A DNA stretch of 64,000 bases, taken from positions 10,748,501 to 10,812,500 of the forward strand of contig AP031356.1 in the NCBI GenBank assembly GCA_037833965.1. The letters run 5' to 3'. The number at the start of each line of letters is the position of its first letter. The stretch's first letter is position 1. Below are positions 48,747 through 58,383 of the stretch, one piece after another. The notes under the pieces are model-generated. The model was not told where the DNA came from. It worked only from the letters and a program-made list of their open reading frames with translations, and made no database searches. A program made the position numbers and the translations under genes. The DNA comes from Marchantia polymorpha subsp. ruderalis (taxonomy: Eukaryota; Streptophyta; Marchantiopsida; Marchantiales; Marchantiaceae).

Positions 48747-50207
48747 CTACAAGGTCTGGCAGTCCGTGGGTACCCAGCCGATCTGTAAATTATCTTCATC
48801 ATAGAGCACTTGGAAATTCTGCTGCTGAACACTGCCGAAAATGCTCATTCCCTGAGACTCCTGCATCGCCAAGCACATGGCGGATTCAGTGTCGGTGAAA
48901 TTTAAGAGAAGAACGATGTTCTGGAACGGCAGGTCGAAGTCCGCGCCATCAAATTTGAAGACGACGGTGGGAACATTCACGTACGAGAAAGCCGTAGTGT
49001 TGTAGCACACCTCGAGCCCCGTCAGGCTTAAGAGGTTGACTCGGGGGTACGTGGTGTCGATCTGCGACGTGAAGGTGTCGACGACGCTGCGATAGGCGAC
49101 GGTGTTGAGGAGCGTGACCGTGGTACCGGAGTCGAAGATCACGCCGCCGTTGCCCTGGGTGTCGATGGCGAAGGCCGAGGCCGGGATGTTCAGCGCCGCG
49201 CCGCCAACCGAGATGTCAGTCAGGTTGACGTAGTAGAACGAGAGGACGCTGGGGTCGTACGGCGTCAGCTGGGGGGTGAACACGGTGAAGCTCACGTTCG
49301 TGGGCACGGCGCTCTCGCCGAAGAGCAGCGGGCTGCGGGCCGCGGCGGGGTCGTACCGCCCGAGCAGGCAGTAGGAGAATTTGTTAACGTTGTTGAGGAA
49401 GGGGGCGATCTGCGACGGGAACGAGATGGGCCCACGCGCCAGCCCGACTAACCCGTCCACTTCTAGGAATGAGCCGTTGTTCTGAAGCCCGCAGCCGAAA
49501 TGAAAGCTGTCGATGGCCGTGGAGGTGCCGTTCGTGTTCTGCAGAGTGAGAGTGTCGAGGGAGAAATTTCCCTGGGTACTGGATAGATCTCCGTATTCGT
49601 ACGTGTACTGGCAGTTGGGCGTGCAGGTGAGCTCGTTGCTGCCCAGGACATTGCACCCGTTGCATCCCAGCGGGCTGTAAGTGGAAGAGAGGGACGGGTC
49701 GAAGACCGCCGAAGCATTGATGCACACGGTGCACGCTTTGCACTCGAGCCAGACGAGGTCGCTGCCCGTGTCGGCGATGGCGATGAAATTCTGAGGTGGC
49801 GTGCCGAGAGAGATCTCCATGGAGTATGCGTTTGGCGTGGCTTCTATGTTCGTGGTGAAGTCCAGCATGCTCCTGCCCTTGTGCTTGTGGTACGGTGCAT
49901 TCCTTGCCTTGCGATCCAAGGACTTGCCCCGGGCTATGCTCGCCTCCACGTCCCGGTGCACCAACTGTAATATTGTGAAATTTTCCGTCCCCGCGCTCCT
50001 GACTATCAGGCTCGCTCTCCATCCATTGCGCGATGATGCGGTCGCAGTTTCTCCCTTGGCGGTTTCTCCGAGATGTCGTCCCGCGTGCAGGTGCGAGCCC
50101 GTGGGGCGTTTCAAATGCGCCGTTACCCAGCCCGTTTGTTGATTATTGAGTGCTGCACATTGAACGGTCAGCAGCAGTACAATCGAAATAATCGCCTTCG
50201 AAGCCAT
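48747..50207 (-). CDS. Nepenthesin-like aspartic protease (A1 family)
   Basis: Intronless, 486 aa from the ATG at 50,207; the frame continues upstream only to a GTG. Residues 1-20 are a signal peptide (MASKAIISIVLLLTVQCAAL), so the product enters the secretory path. A propeptide follows. The first catalytic motif is ADTGSDLVWLEC (Asp at 146), the flap region has YEYGD, and the second motif is IFDSGTT (Asp at 359). Between the flap motif and the first Asp lies a Cys-rich insert (ECKACTVC, CNGCNV, CTPNC), the nepenthesin-type hallmark. Several N-x-S/T sites suggest glycosylation. The C-terminal MSIFGSVQQQNFQVLYD is the usual family ending. There is no plant-specific saposin insert and no GPI tail. 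It degrades proteins at acid pH; the substrate is unknown. A dead inverted copy lies 6 kb away. Confidence 0.95.
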   Translation of the reverse strand: MASKAIISIVLLLTVQCAALNNQQTGWVTAHLKRPTGSHLHAGRHLGETAKGETATASSRNGWRASLIVRSAGTENFTILQLVHRDVEASIARGKSLDRKARNAPYHKHKGRSMLDFTTNIEATPNAYSMEISLGTPPQNFIAIADTGSDLVWLECKACTVCINASAVFDPSLSSTYSPLGCNGCNVLGSNELTCTPNCQYTYEYGDLSSTQGNFSLDTLTLQNTNGTSTAIDSFHFGCGLQNNGSFLEVDGLVGLARGPISFPSQIAPFLNNVNKFSYCLLGRYDPAAARSPLLFGESAVPTNVSFTVFTPQLTPYDPSVLSFYYVNLTDISVGGAALNIPASAFAIDTQGNGGVIFDSGTTVTLLNTVAYRSVVDTFTSQIDTTYPRVNLLSLTGLEVCYNTTAFSYVNVPTVVFKFDGADFDLPFQNIVLLLNFTDTESAMCLAMQESQGMSIFGSVQQQNFQVLYDEDNLQIGWVPTDCQTL

Positions 50208-50598
50208 ATCCACCCACTTGAGCTTCAAACATATGCTACACAAGTTTTTTACCACTCGCCGAATGAAGAATTTCCAGATTTCAGATACAGAAATCAGAGG
50301 TCAGTCACAGGAAAACAAAACCTTCACCTCGATCTGTACAACCAACACAATTTTCGTATGGGAATCCTGACGAGAGGAAAATTTTTTTTGCAACAAAAAA
50401 GCTACAAACAAATATGCGAAGCAATATAAGAGGCTCCGCTTCAATTCTGCAGCAGGACTCAGTGATGACTAATTTTTATATCTGTGCAACCACACAAGTG
50501 GCTGTAAAGAATTTTCTTGGCGAGGAGATACACTGAGTCCACACTCTGCAAGCAGTGAGTGTGTGGGCATGAAAGCGAGTCTGAGACTTCTTATAGTC
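48867..50598 (-). repeat. Left arm of 1.7-kb inverted duplication
   Basis: This arm holds most of the intact protease gene, its 5' UTR and its promoter. It matches 56,568-58,320 in reverse complement at roughly 90% identity by eye. The arms end sharply, inside the protease C-terminal codons on one side and about 390 bp upstream of the ATG on the other. Confidence 0.92.
50473..50480 (-). promoter_or_regulatory. TATA box of the aspartic protease gene
   Basis: TATAAAAA on the minus strand within CAGATATAAAAATTAG, about 265 bp upstream of the ATG. The corresponding place in the dead copy (56,685-56,692) reads TAGAAAAA, so the box is lost there. Confidence 0.65.
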
Positions 50599-52400
50599 GG
50601 TGGAGTCTCGACGAAGAAGCCCGTGTCATGTGCCGGGAAGGTTGGGCCAGGTACGGGGGACGTCAGTCGCTTCCACAAGAAAGGGTCAGCAGACTAAGCA
50701 GCTGAATATCATAGGAATGTTACTGTGAAGTGAAGCACCATAGAATCCGGGGCCACCTGTCGATGTCCGTCTCCACTCTCCCCTAAGATGCCACCGTCCG
50801 TCGTGGCGGGTGCATTATGTCCAGATTCGGGCCTACTTTTGTCGAAGAAACTTCATTCCGTTTCGAGGTTCCTTCGGCATCTTCAATGTTCGACTATCTC
50901 CTATGCCGAAGGCCTCATTTCCAAAGGACGAAGGTTCTTTCCCGAAGGAACACCTTTCTTCAAAGGCTCAACATCCGTTTTTCCACTGATTCTTGTCTCC
51001 AATTCCGCATTCTCTGCGGAAAAGGGACGGCCTTCCAACACAACACCAATACTCTCCGAGTTGCTGTCAGTCGCCATTATGAAACGACGAGTTTTCACCT
51101 TCGTTAGGGCCCGTGCATTAGGCATTTTGAGCTTGTTGGTACCCGTCGATGATCATGTGCTTCAGACACTACGAACTCCCTAAGTTTTTGTGTCTTCTTT
51201 GGTCACTCTCCCCTTCTATCTCTGGATCCCTAAGTACTTCCTTGAGGCGAATCAATCTGCTCATTCTCTGAGTCGGTATCAAGCTCGTTGGCAATCTCTT
51301 CTTCTCTTGAGCGCAAGTTTGCAACGGAAATTGTTTCCTTCTCTGCCTCCGTTAACAGCCCCACACCCCTATAGAAAATGGAGACGGATAATTAGCCGAC
51401 CCACCATGTGTTTCACCAATGTGTTGCAAAGTGACAACCCAGAATATCCACGCCCACGCAGTGCTCGTTCCACAAACTCAACCTGCCAAGTTGTCATGTA
51501 TGTTGTCCGCGAAGGTCAAAGTATCTGCTTCAACACCATTGCTACATTCCTTCTAAGACGATCCTGGTACTCGGTAGTTTGAAATCCGTTCTTGCCAGTG
51601 CGCGGATTCTTGAATAAGGCAGAAAAAGTCTTCTCTTCAGCTCTCGTAAGGTCGCTGTGGTTACCTGCACAATACTCCAAGAACTTTGTCCAATCCCAAA
51701 TTTTCCAAGTCTCAGTATGCCCTTAATAGCCCGGCGGTTTTTGAGTCTCATCCTCGTCCCACTGTCGTATCATCGCAGCACTGACCCAATTCCACCCCTG
51801 AGCAAGAATTCAAGCTTTGCTAAAATCAATTCATTTTGATATGCTCGCAATCCCGCCTCCGGCACTTTCAAAGGAGTCAATCGTATTGCATCAGGGCGTC
51901 GCATAGCTGCTTCTTTTGATTAGAGTTTCTGCACCGCCACCTTCCGCAATCCGCAATTCACAATAGTGTGATCTTAAAATGTGAACGCTAGACTCGCACC
52001 CTCTCAAGTGTAACTCGCCTCGTAACAACAGTCTCAACTTGTGCAAACTCACGGCGCCGTTGTTCTGCCTTCTTTTCGTACGATGGCCTCACAATTCTAC
52101 TGAGGATTCTTTGGCTCAAGTTCTTTAGCGGTAACCCCGAAGTCCTCAACGCCAAATACCCTTTTCCAAAGGCTAACCTAGGTATTTAGAGAAGCTGGGT
52201 ATTTGACCCTCTATTCCAAACGCACGGTCTCATTGGTATGTTCCTTCGGCTCTGGACTTCATTGGAACCTACATGACGCCCTCTACCTAAGTCGATCCTT
52301 TGTATTTACTACCTCTACTTAACAACTATATCCAAAAGTTTTGTTTTGTTTTCTCTCCTACTTAGAACTATCTCAAAAGCTAAAACTTCCAAGAATTCTA
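50599..52400 (-). other. Fossil of a gag-like repeat family, copy A
   Basis: On the minus strand between about 51,850 and 50,850 several broken frames remain. One segment near 51,500-51,460 reads WQVEFVERAL-like and pairs with WQVGFVERAV in copy B at about 53,040. The element is heavily broken and its ends are not visible. Retroelement origin is suspected from the repetitive, coiled-coil-bearing nature of the pair, but no polymerase or LTR was seen, so the family is unclassified and its age appears old. Confidence 0.35.
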
Positions 52401-53627
52401 CTTCCTAATTATCCTATTTATGAAAAAAACGAATAATATGTACTGCCACACAAACAACGGTAGTTATCGTTGATTTGTGCGACTCAAATGACTTGGCTAG
52501 TACGTTGAGAGTCGTCAACGTGGACGAGAGTTGCGCACGGGCAATTTGCGATAATATAATTTAAAATTGAGAGCTCAGTGATGATCATGAGTGGGAAATT
52601 GAAAGCGCAACAATGATGCAAGTTACATGACTTAGATGGAAGTCAATAATGGTGCCAAAATTTGGATTGAGGAAATTTTGAGAGCAATTGTTGGCAGTCT
52701 GACTTGATTTCTTGCTCTAGGGATGGAATTGGATTTTCACGGCGATTGTGAAGAAGTGAGGATTGAGCTCTAGAGTACGATAGAATTCGTGGGCATCTTG
52801 AGAGTTGGACGCTACAACAATAAGCTAGAGTCTTGAGACCTTGCGCAGTCAGCAAAGGATTTAATATTCGAGCAACATAAAGTCAAAGTGATCACGCAAG
52901 AAGATAATACATTTGGAGCTCTTATTTCAAAGCCTCGATCAATCAACAATGGATGGCAAACAACAAATTATAAGGAACCGTTGTGACGCAATATGGCTGT
53001 GACATACATGCAAATTTTGAGATCTTTGCGTATGACTTACATGATGTCTTGGCAGGTAGGATTTGTGGAGCGCGCAGTGATGGAGATGCAATTCATTGGG
53101 CTTGAATCTTGTCGAGTGTCAATGAAAAACATGTGAATGAAAGATTCGAGGTATGACAAATTTATTTGTACCCATTCTTCATCAATTTTTACCGGGACAT
53201 GAGACTGATGAGTGATGAGGAGAGTAGGAAGCTTTTGTGAGAGAGAGATCATTGGCGAGGAGGAAGGAGACGCTCTTGAAGAGAATGAGGTGAACATCAA
53301 GGATGAAGATGCTAACGCTCTACGTTAGTCAATTGAAATTGATATCGTGAGAGACGACGAAGAAGACGAGCCTGCTGCAAAAAGACCAAGGAAAGTAGTG
53401 ACGCCTTTGACGTCGGAGTATGTTGTCAGATGTAGAGGATGAAAAGACCTGCTCATGTGCGATGAAGGCCAACAAAAAAGCATGCTCGGAAGAAGATGAA
53501 GGCATGACGTAGTATGCAAGATGTACTAGATAGTGTAGAGTGCAATGAGGCAATGTAGCCACCTCAGATGTTTTTGGAACAAAAGATATGAACGGATAGT
53601 GTCAATTCGAGAGATGAGTGAACTTTG

Positions 53628-53703
53628 ACCGATTTACCTATAGGTAAATCGAAGGAAGTATCTTCTTGAAGAATCGAAGAAGTAACTCTATAGGTAAATC
53701 GGT
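53628..53703. repeat. Palindrome plus third half-site
   Basis: CGATTTACCTATAGGTAAATCG at 53,630-53,651 is a perfect palindrome. A further half, CTATAGGTAAATCGGT, occurs at about 53,688-53,703, so a larger hairpin can also form. Confidence 0.9.
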
Positions 53704-53989
53704 TTTTCGACTTCAATCTACTTCACAAGGGAGTGGATCTTTTAACTAATTCCGTTGTTTCATTTATGAATTCTTTAGATAAGAAAATCTCAAAAAACCT
53801 CGGACTAGTGTAACACTCGGGTTGAGAGAAAAAAATTCATTCAAAGATGAAAACGTAAACTCTGAAGATGAGAGATACCAACAATGGTTCTCCTAATCTT
53901 AAATAGTCCCTTTGCAACAAGTAAAAGAAAATAAAATCTTGTCCCCACCATCCATCCCACTCATAGTGGATGAATGACGTGGCGAATAA

Positions 53990-54165
53990 TCATAACTAGC
54001 ACACGGATCATTGACATGGCGCTATCAATTAACACACTAACTAACACACTCAATCGTTACTTAACAAGCACACGGATTGCTGACGTGACACTGTCAACTA
54101 ACACATTTAATCTCTACCTACCAGGCACGCGGATCGTTGACATGACAGCTATGACTAGTGCGCTA
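53990..54165. repeat. Three imperfect direct repeats
   Basis: The motif AGCACACGGATCATTGACAT, followed by a CTATCAA-TAACACAC-like tail, occurs at about 53,998, 54,069 and 54,124 with several substitutions each. Spacing is about 55-71 bp. Confidence 0.75.
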
Positions 54166-54960
54166 TAAGGTAGCTATACAAACATTTTGAGTAAACTCTT
54201 CTTTAGTTTTAATTAACAAAAGATGGTTACAACTAGTGTCTTCGGCGGTATTTTATGTGAAGTTAGTGCGCAGACGTATGAAAACGAAGGTGACAACGAC
54301 TATTGGGATGAAAGAACGAGTTGCAAGCTTGACTTTTGAGTGTGAGACCATGACACTTACCTTGTAGGAGCAAGAAGAACATTTTTTGGGGGAAGGAGTT
54401 GGAATGTGAAGAGCTTCAATGGGAGTGAGCAGCTGAGCAGAACCTTCGTACGCAAAAGAAATTAGAGTGCAATAACCTTCAAATTAGGTCTCCTTAGTGC
54501 GGAAGGAGAATGAAGAACTTCAAGACAGATTGGAGTAGTCGCGAGCAATGTTTTAGAGAGACTTTCAGTGCGCAGGGGAGCTGATAGTGCATCTGGCGGC
54601 ACGGGAGCGGTTTGTGGTTGCCAAATTAGCTTGTTGGAAGAATCAATTAGTCATTTGCGAGACGACACGATCTTTAGAGATGACGCGCAGCAAAGAGATG
54701 TATGTAGATCACAAACGGTTGCGGTCTCAACTCACGGCAGGTGAGAAACAGTTGGCTGCAACTCAGTCAAAATTGATGAAGAAGGAGTTGATTGTAAAAG
54801 ATATTGAATGTTAGACATATGTTGATTTGCACGCTAGAGTGAAACGATGTCTTTGTGGTTATCTGGATTAGAATATTTAGACTACAAAGTGAATCAAATT
54901 AGATTGGTTGGAGAATAGATTGAGAGGAATGGAAGCCAGCAAAGTTGTAGGACATTGACA

Positions 54961-56567
54961 ATCTATGTCTTCGTGTTATCAAATCTAAACCATTATTATA
55001 TTACTAACCGCTTTTTACTTTTGGAAGGTGTTGTTGAAAAGCTTCATTGACTCGGGTTACGATCAGCATGAAGAAATTTCTCTTTCATGGTCTATTGGAA
55101 TATGATGGAATGAGATGCCCCGTGAGTTCAAAGAACTGGTGACGAAAACTTTCACCGAGTGTTACAGCATTCTTTCTTCCATACGATCGTGGCCTACTTC
55201 TTGTGGGGTAAGCTCGCATGAATTTTCCTCGATATTCACTCGCTTTTGCCTGCAAGGTTACCACACAAAAACTACGCACCACTCCTCATGAAACTAGGAT
55301 AAGGCACAAATTCCCTTGCAACAGCTGCGAGGTCATTGGGCTGAAGCAGTTGATCTGTCTACCGCAGGTCGATTGACTTCATTCTCTTAAAAATGAAGAA
55401 AACTTATGTCAGCGGTAGGATTCAGTATTGATGTCCTCATAGACTACATTTGAATTTCATAGAAAGGTGCCACCCACCAGTAAAACAGATGGGCTCGAAT
55501 CTTTGAAGCCATTCTAATATTTAATTATTCTGATATTTAATGATCAACCACCTTAGTTCGACTTACTTAAGTGGTGTAATTAAACTCTAAGTCAAATGTG
55601 GAGCTTTTAAAACTAAGTCCTGCGTCGGAGAACCAAGCTGCAGCTCTTGCATGACAGGGATGACAGATCGAAGAGACTGACTTTGTGATTCTCCCATTTC
55701 AGACAGACAGAAAGTTCATCAAGGTCCCCGCATAGACAGGAGGGCAGATCCAGTGACATGGCTCCACATGACATATACACATCTAAGAGGAAATTTATTA
55801 TTCTGACCACAAGCCGTGTTAGGGCCAAACCACACGAGGAACTCTATTCCGCACTTGAAGGCGGCCAATGGCAAACTGTTGTCAAGTTTTTTGGATTATC
55901 TGGACGTGTCCAGGTCCTGCATTTCAAGTTGAGGGCTTCACTCTCTGCTGGTACAAATGAAGGAATAAGAATTCTAGGTGTTGTCCTCTTTCCCGCAGGC
56001 ACTTTTAAGCGATGCGAATCAGCATTAGCTTCAGCTTCGCCGCATAAGTAGTAGGGTGGTAGGGACTGATTCGGGGATGGGGGCAAAACACTGTCCACAT
56101 CCTTCCTTGTCCAAGGAGATCGGAAATGGTGATGATGCTGCCTACACGAGAGCTTTTGTAGCTGATTCCCATCAAGGCCCCAAATCTTGCAGTTTGGTTC
56201 CTTCAACAATTTGCAACTGTTAAAAAAGTCCAGAGTATTACCTTCTCAACAAATTGACAGAAGTTGGAGTTTCTCCAAATAAATCTGACAATCTTTTCTG
56301 TAGAGCCTAGAGCTTTTGTCCTGATTCCCTAGACCCTAAACCTTAGGACCACCCAAAGTCCATAACGATTCCGACTAACTTCAATTCGTCAGGCCTCCTG
56401 GCTTTCCGAAGCAGAGTCGTGGAATGGACGAGCAGGAGAATTCGAATCTCTCCAGAACATTGAAAGAACGTTCCCCCTCGTCATCAAACACGGGATATTA
56501 GGGCGACTCGCCTACCTTCTTAAAAAGAAATCCTGCCATTTATTTTGAGACGAGAAAACATCCACAG
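54961..56567. other. Unassigned spacer inside the inverted duplication
   Basis: Mixed composition. ORFs on both strands at about 55,613-56,209 (97-121 codons) overlap and show no domain. No exon chain was found. Confidence 0.45.
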
Positions 56568-58320
56568 ACTATAAGAAGTCTCAGACTCGTTTTCATGCCC
56601 ACACACTCACTGCTTGCAGGGTGTGGACTCCGTGTATCTCCTCGCCAAGAAAATTCTTTACAGCCACTTGTGTGGTTGCACAGATAGAAAAATTAGTCAT
56701 CACTGAGTCCTGCTGCAGAAATGAAGCGGAGCTTCTTTCATTGCTTCGCAATTGTAGTTGTTTGTAGCTTTTTTATTGTAGAGAGTTTTTTCCTCTCGTC
56801 AGGATTCCCACACGAAGGCTGTGTTGGGTGTACAGATCGAGGTGAAAGTTTTGTTTTCCTGTGACTGACCTCTGATTTCTGTATTTGAAATCTGAAAATT
56901 CTTCATTCGGCAGTGGTAAAAAACTTGTGGAGCATATTTTGAAGCTCAAGTGGGTGGACATGGCTTCGAAGGTGATTCTTTCGATTGTATTGCTGCTTGC
57001 CGTTCAAGCATACTTCTGTGCAGCACTCAAGAATCAACGAACGGGCTGGGTAACTGCGCATTTGAAACGCCCCACGGGCTAGCACCTGCAAACGGGACGA
57101 CATCTCGGAGAAACCCCCAAGGAAGAAATTGCGACCGCGCCATCGGGCAGTGGATGGAGAACGAGCCTTATAGTCACGAGGGAGGGGACGGAAAATTTCA
57201 CAATATTACAGTTGTTGCATCGGGACGTGGAGGCGAGCATAGCCCGGGGCAATTACTTGGATCGCAAGGCAAGGAATGCGCCGTACTACAAGCACAAGGG
57301 CAGGAGCATGCTGGACTTCACCACGAACATAGAAGCCACGCCAGGCGAATACTCCATGGAGATCTCGCTCGGCACGCTGCCTCAGAAATTCGTCGCCATC
57401 GCCGACACGGGCAGCGACCTCGTCTGGCTCGAGTGCAAAGCGTGCACCGTGTGCATGAATGCTTCGGCGGTCTTCGACCCGTCCGTCCCTCTCTTCCACT
57501 TACAGCCAGCTGGGATGCAACGGGTGCAATGTCCTAGGCAGCAACGAGGTCACCTGCACGCCCAACTGCCAGTACACGTACGAATACGGCGATCTATCGA
57601 TGACCCAGGGAGATTTCTCCCTCGACACTCTCACTCTGCAGAACACGAACGGCACCTCCACGGCCATCGACAGTTTCCAATTCAGCTGCGGGCTTCGGAA
57701 CAACGTCACATTTCTAGGCGTGGACGGGTTAGTCGGGCTGGCGCGCGGGCCCATCTCGTTCCCGTCGCAGATCGCCCCCTTCCTCAACAACGTTAACAAA
57801 TTCTCCTACTGCCTGCTCGCGCGCTACGACCCCGCTGCGGCCCGCGGCCCGCAGCCCGCTGCTCTTCGGCAAGAGCGCCGTGCCCACGAACGTGAGCTTC
57901 ACCGTGTTCACCCCCCAGCTGACGCCGTACGAGCCCAGCGTCGTCCCGTTCTACTACGTCAACCTGACTGACATCTCGGTTGGCGGCGCGGCGCTGAACA
58001 TCCCGGCCTCGGCCTTCGCCATCGACACCCAAGGCAACGGCGGCGTGATCTTCGACTCCGGTACCACGTACACGCTCCTCAACACCGTCGCCTATCGCAG
58101 CGTCGTCGACACCTTCACGTCGCAGATCGGCACCACGTACCCCCGAGTCAACCTATTAAGCCTGACGGGGCTCGAGGTGTGCTACAACACTACGGCTTTG
58201 TCGAACGTGTCTGCTCCCAACGTCGTCTTCAATTTTGATGGCGCGGATTTCGACCTGCCGTCCGAGAACATCGTCATTCTGTTCACGACCACTGGCACTG
58301 ACACCGTCATGTGCTTGGCG
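56568..58320 (+). repeat. Right arm of 1.7-kb inverted duplication
   Basis: Reverse-complement partner of 48,867-50,598. It carries the protease promoter, 5' UTR and most of the coding region. Its homology stops after the ATGTGCTTGGCG of the C-terminal region, so the last 50 or so codons were never copied or have been lost. Confidence 0.92.
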
Positions 58321-58383
58321 TCATTGCAATCAATATCCCTGCATGTTGGTTTTGCAGCGATTTTAGTTCAAAATATGAGTTAA
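56960..58383 (+). pseudogene. Aspartic protease pseudogene (inverted copy)
   Basis: The ATG and signal peptide (MASKVILSIVLLLAVQAYFC) match the intact gene. A TCG-to-TAG change stops translation at 57,080-57,082 after 40 codons. Further on, a 4-bp duplication (GTCC) near 57,482 and a 7-bp duplication (GCGGCCC) near 57,845 shift the frame, and the C-terminus is replaced after CLASL by 20 or so unrelated codons. Both catalytic motifs, DTGSD and DSGTT, are still readable in their separate frames. The TATA box is also altered. Short direct duplications in GC-rich runs suggest replication slippage. Without the C-terminal lobe ending, no active enzyme is expected. Transcripts, if made, could pair with those of the intact gene because of the near identity. 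Confidence 0.93.

Larger units (their letters stand above)
52401..54960 (+). other. Fossil of a gag-like repeat family, copy B
   Basis: On the plus strand, with a WQVGFVERAV block near 53,047, an acidic-then-basic patch (DDEEDEPAAKRPRK) near 53,350 and a Gln/Glu/Lys-rich coiled-coil part at about 54,360-54,820. It is broken in many places and no terminal repeats are clear. It is related to copy A in the opposite orientation. It may be a decayed LTR-type element that has lost its pol region; this is inference. It contains the short repeats at 53,628-53,703 and 53,990-54,165. Confidence 0.35.

Noticed and set aside
49384-50022. 212-codon ORF inside the protease gene, same strand
   Set aside because: It is a shifted-frame shadow of the GC-rich protease coding sequence with no family features.
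55613-56209. ORFs on both strands of 71-121 codons
   Set aside because: They overlap in opposite directions without any recognisable motif.
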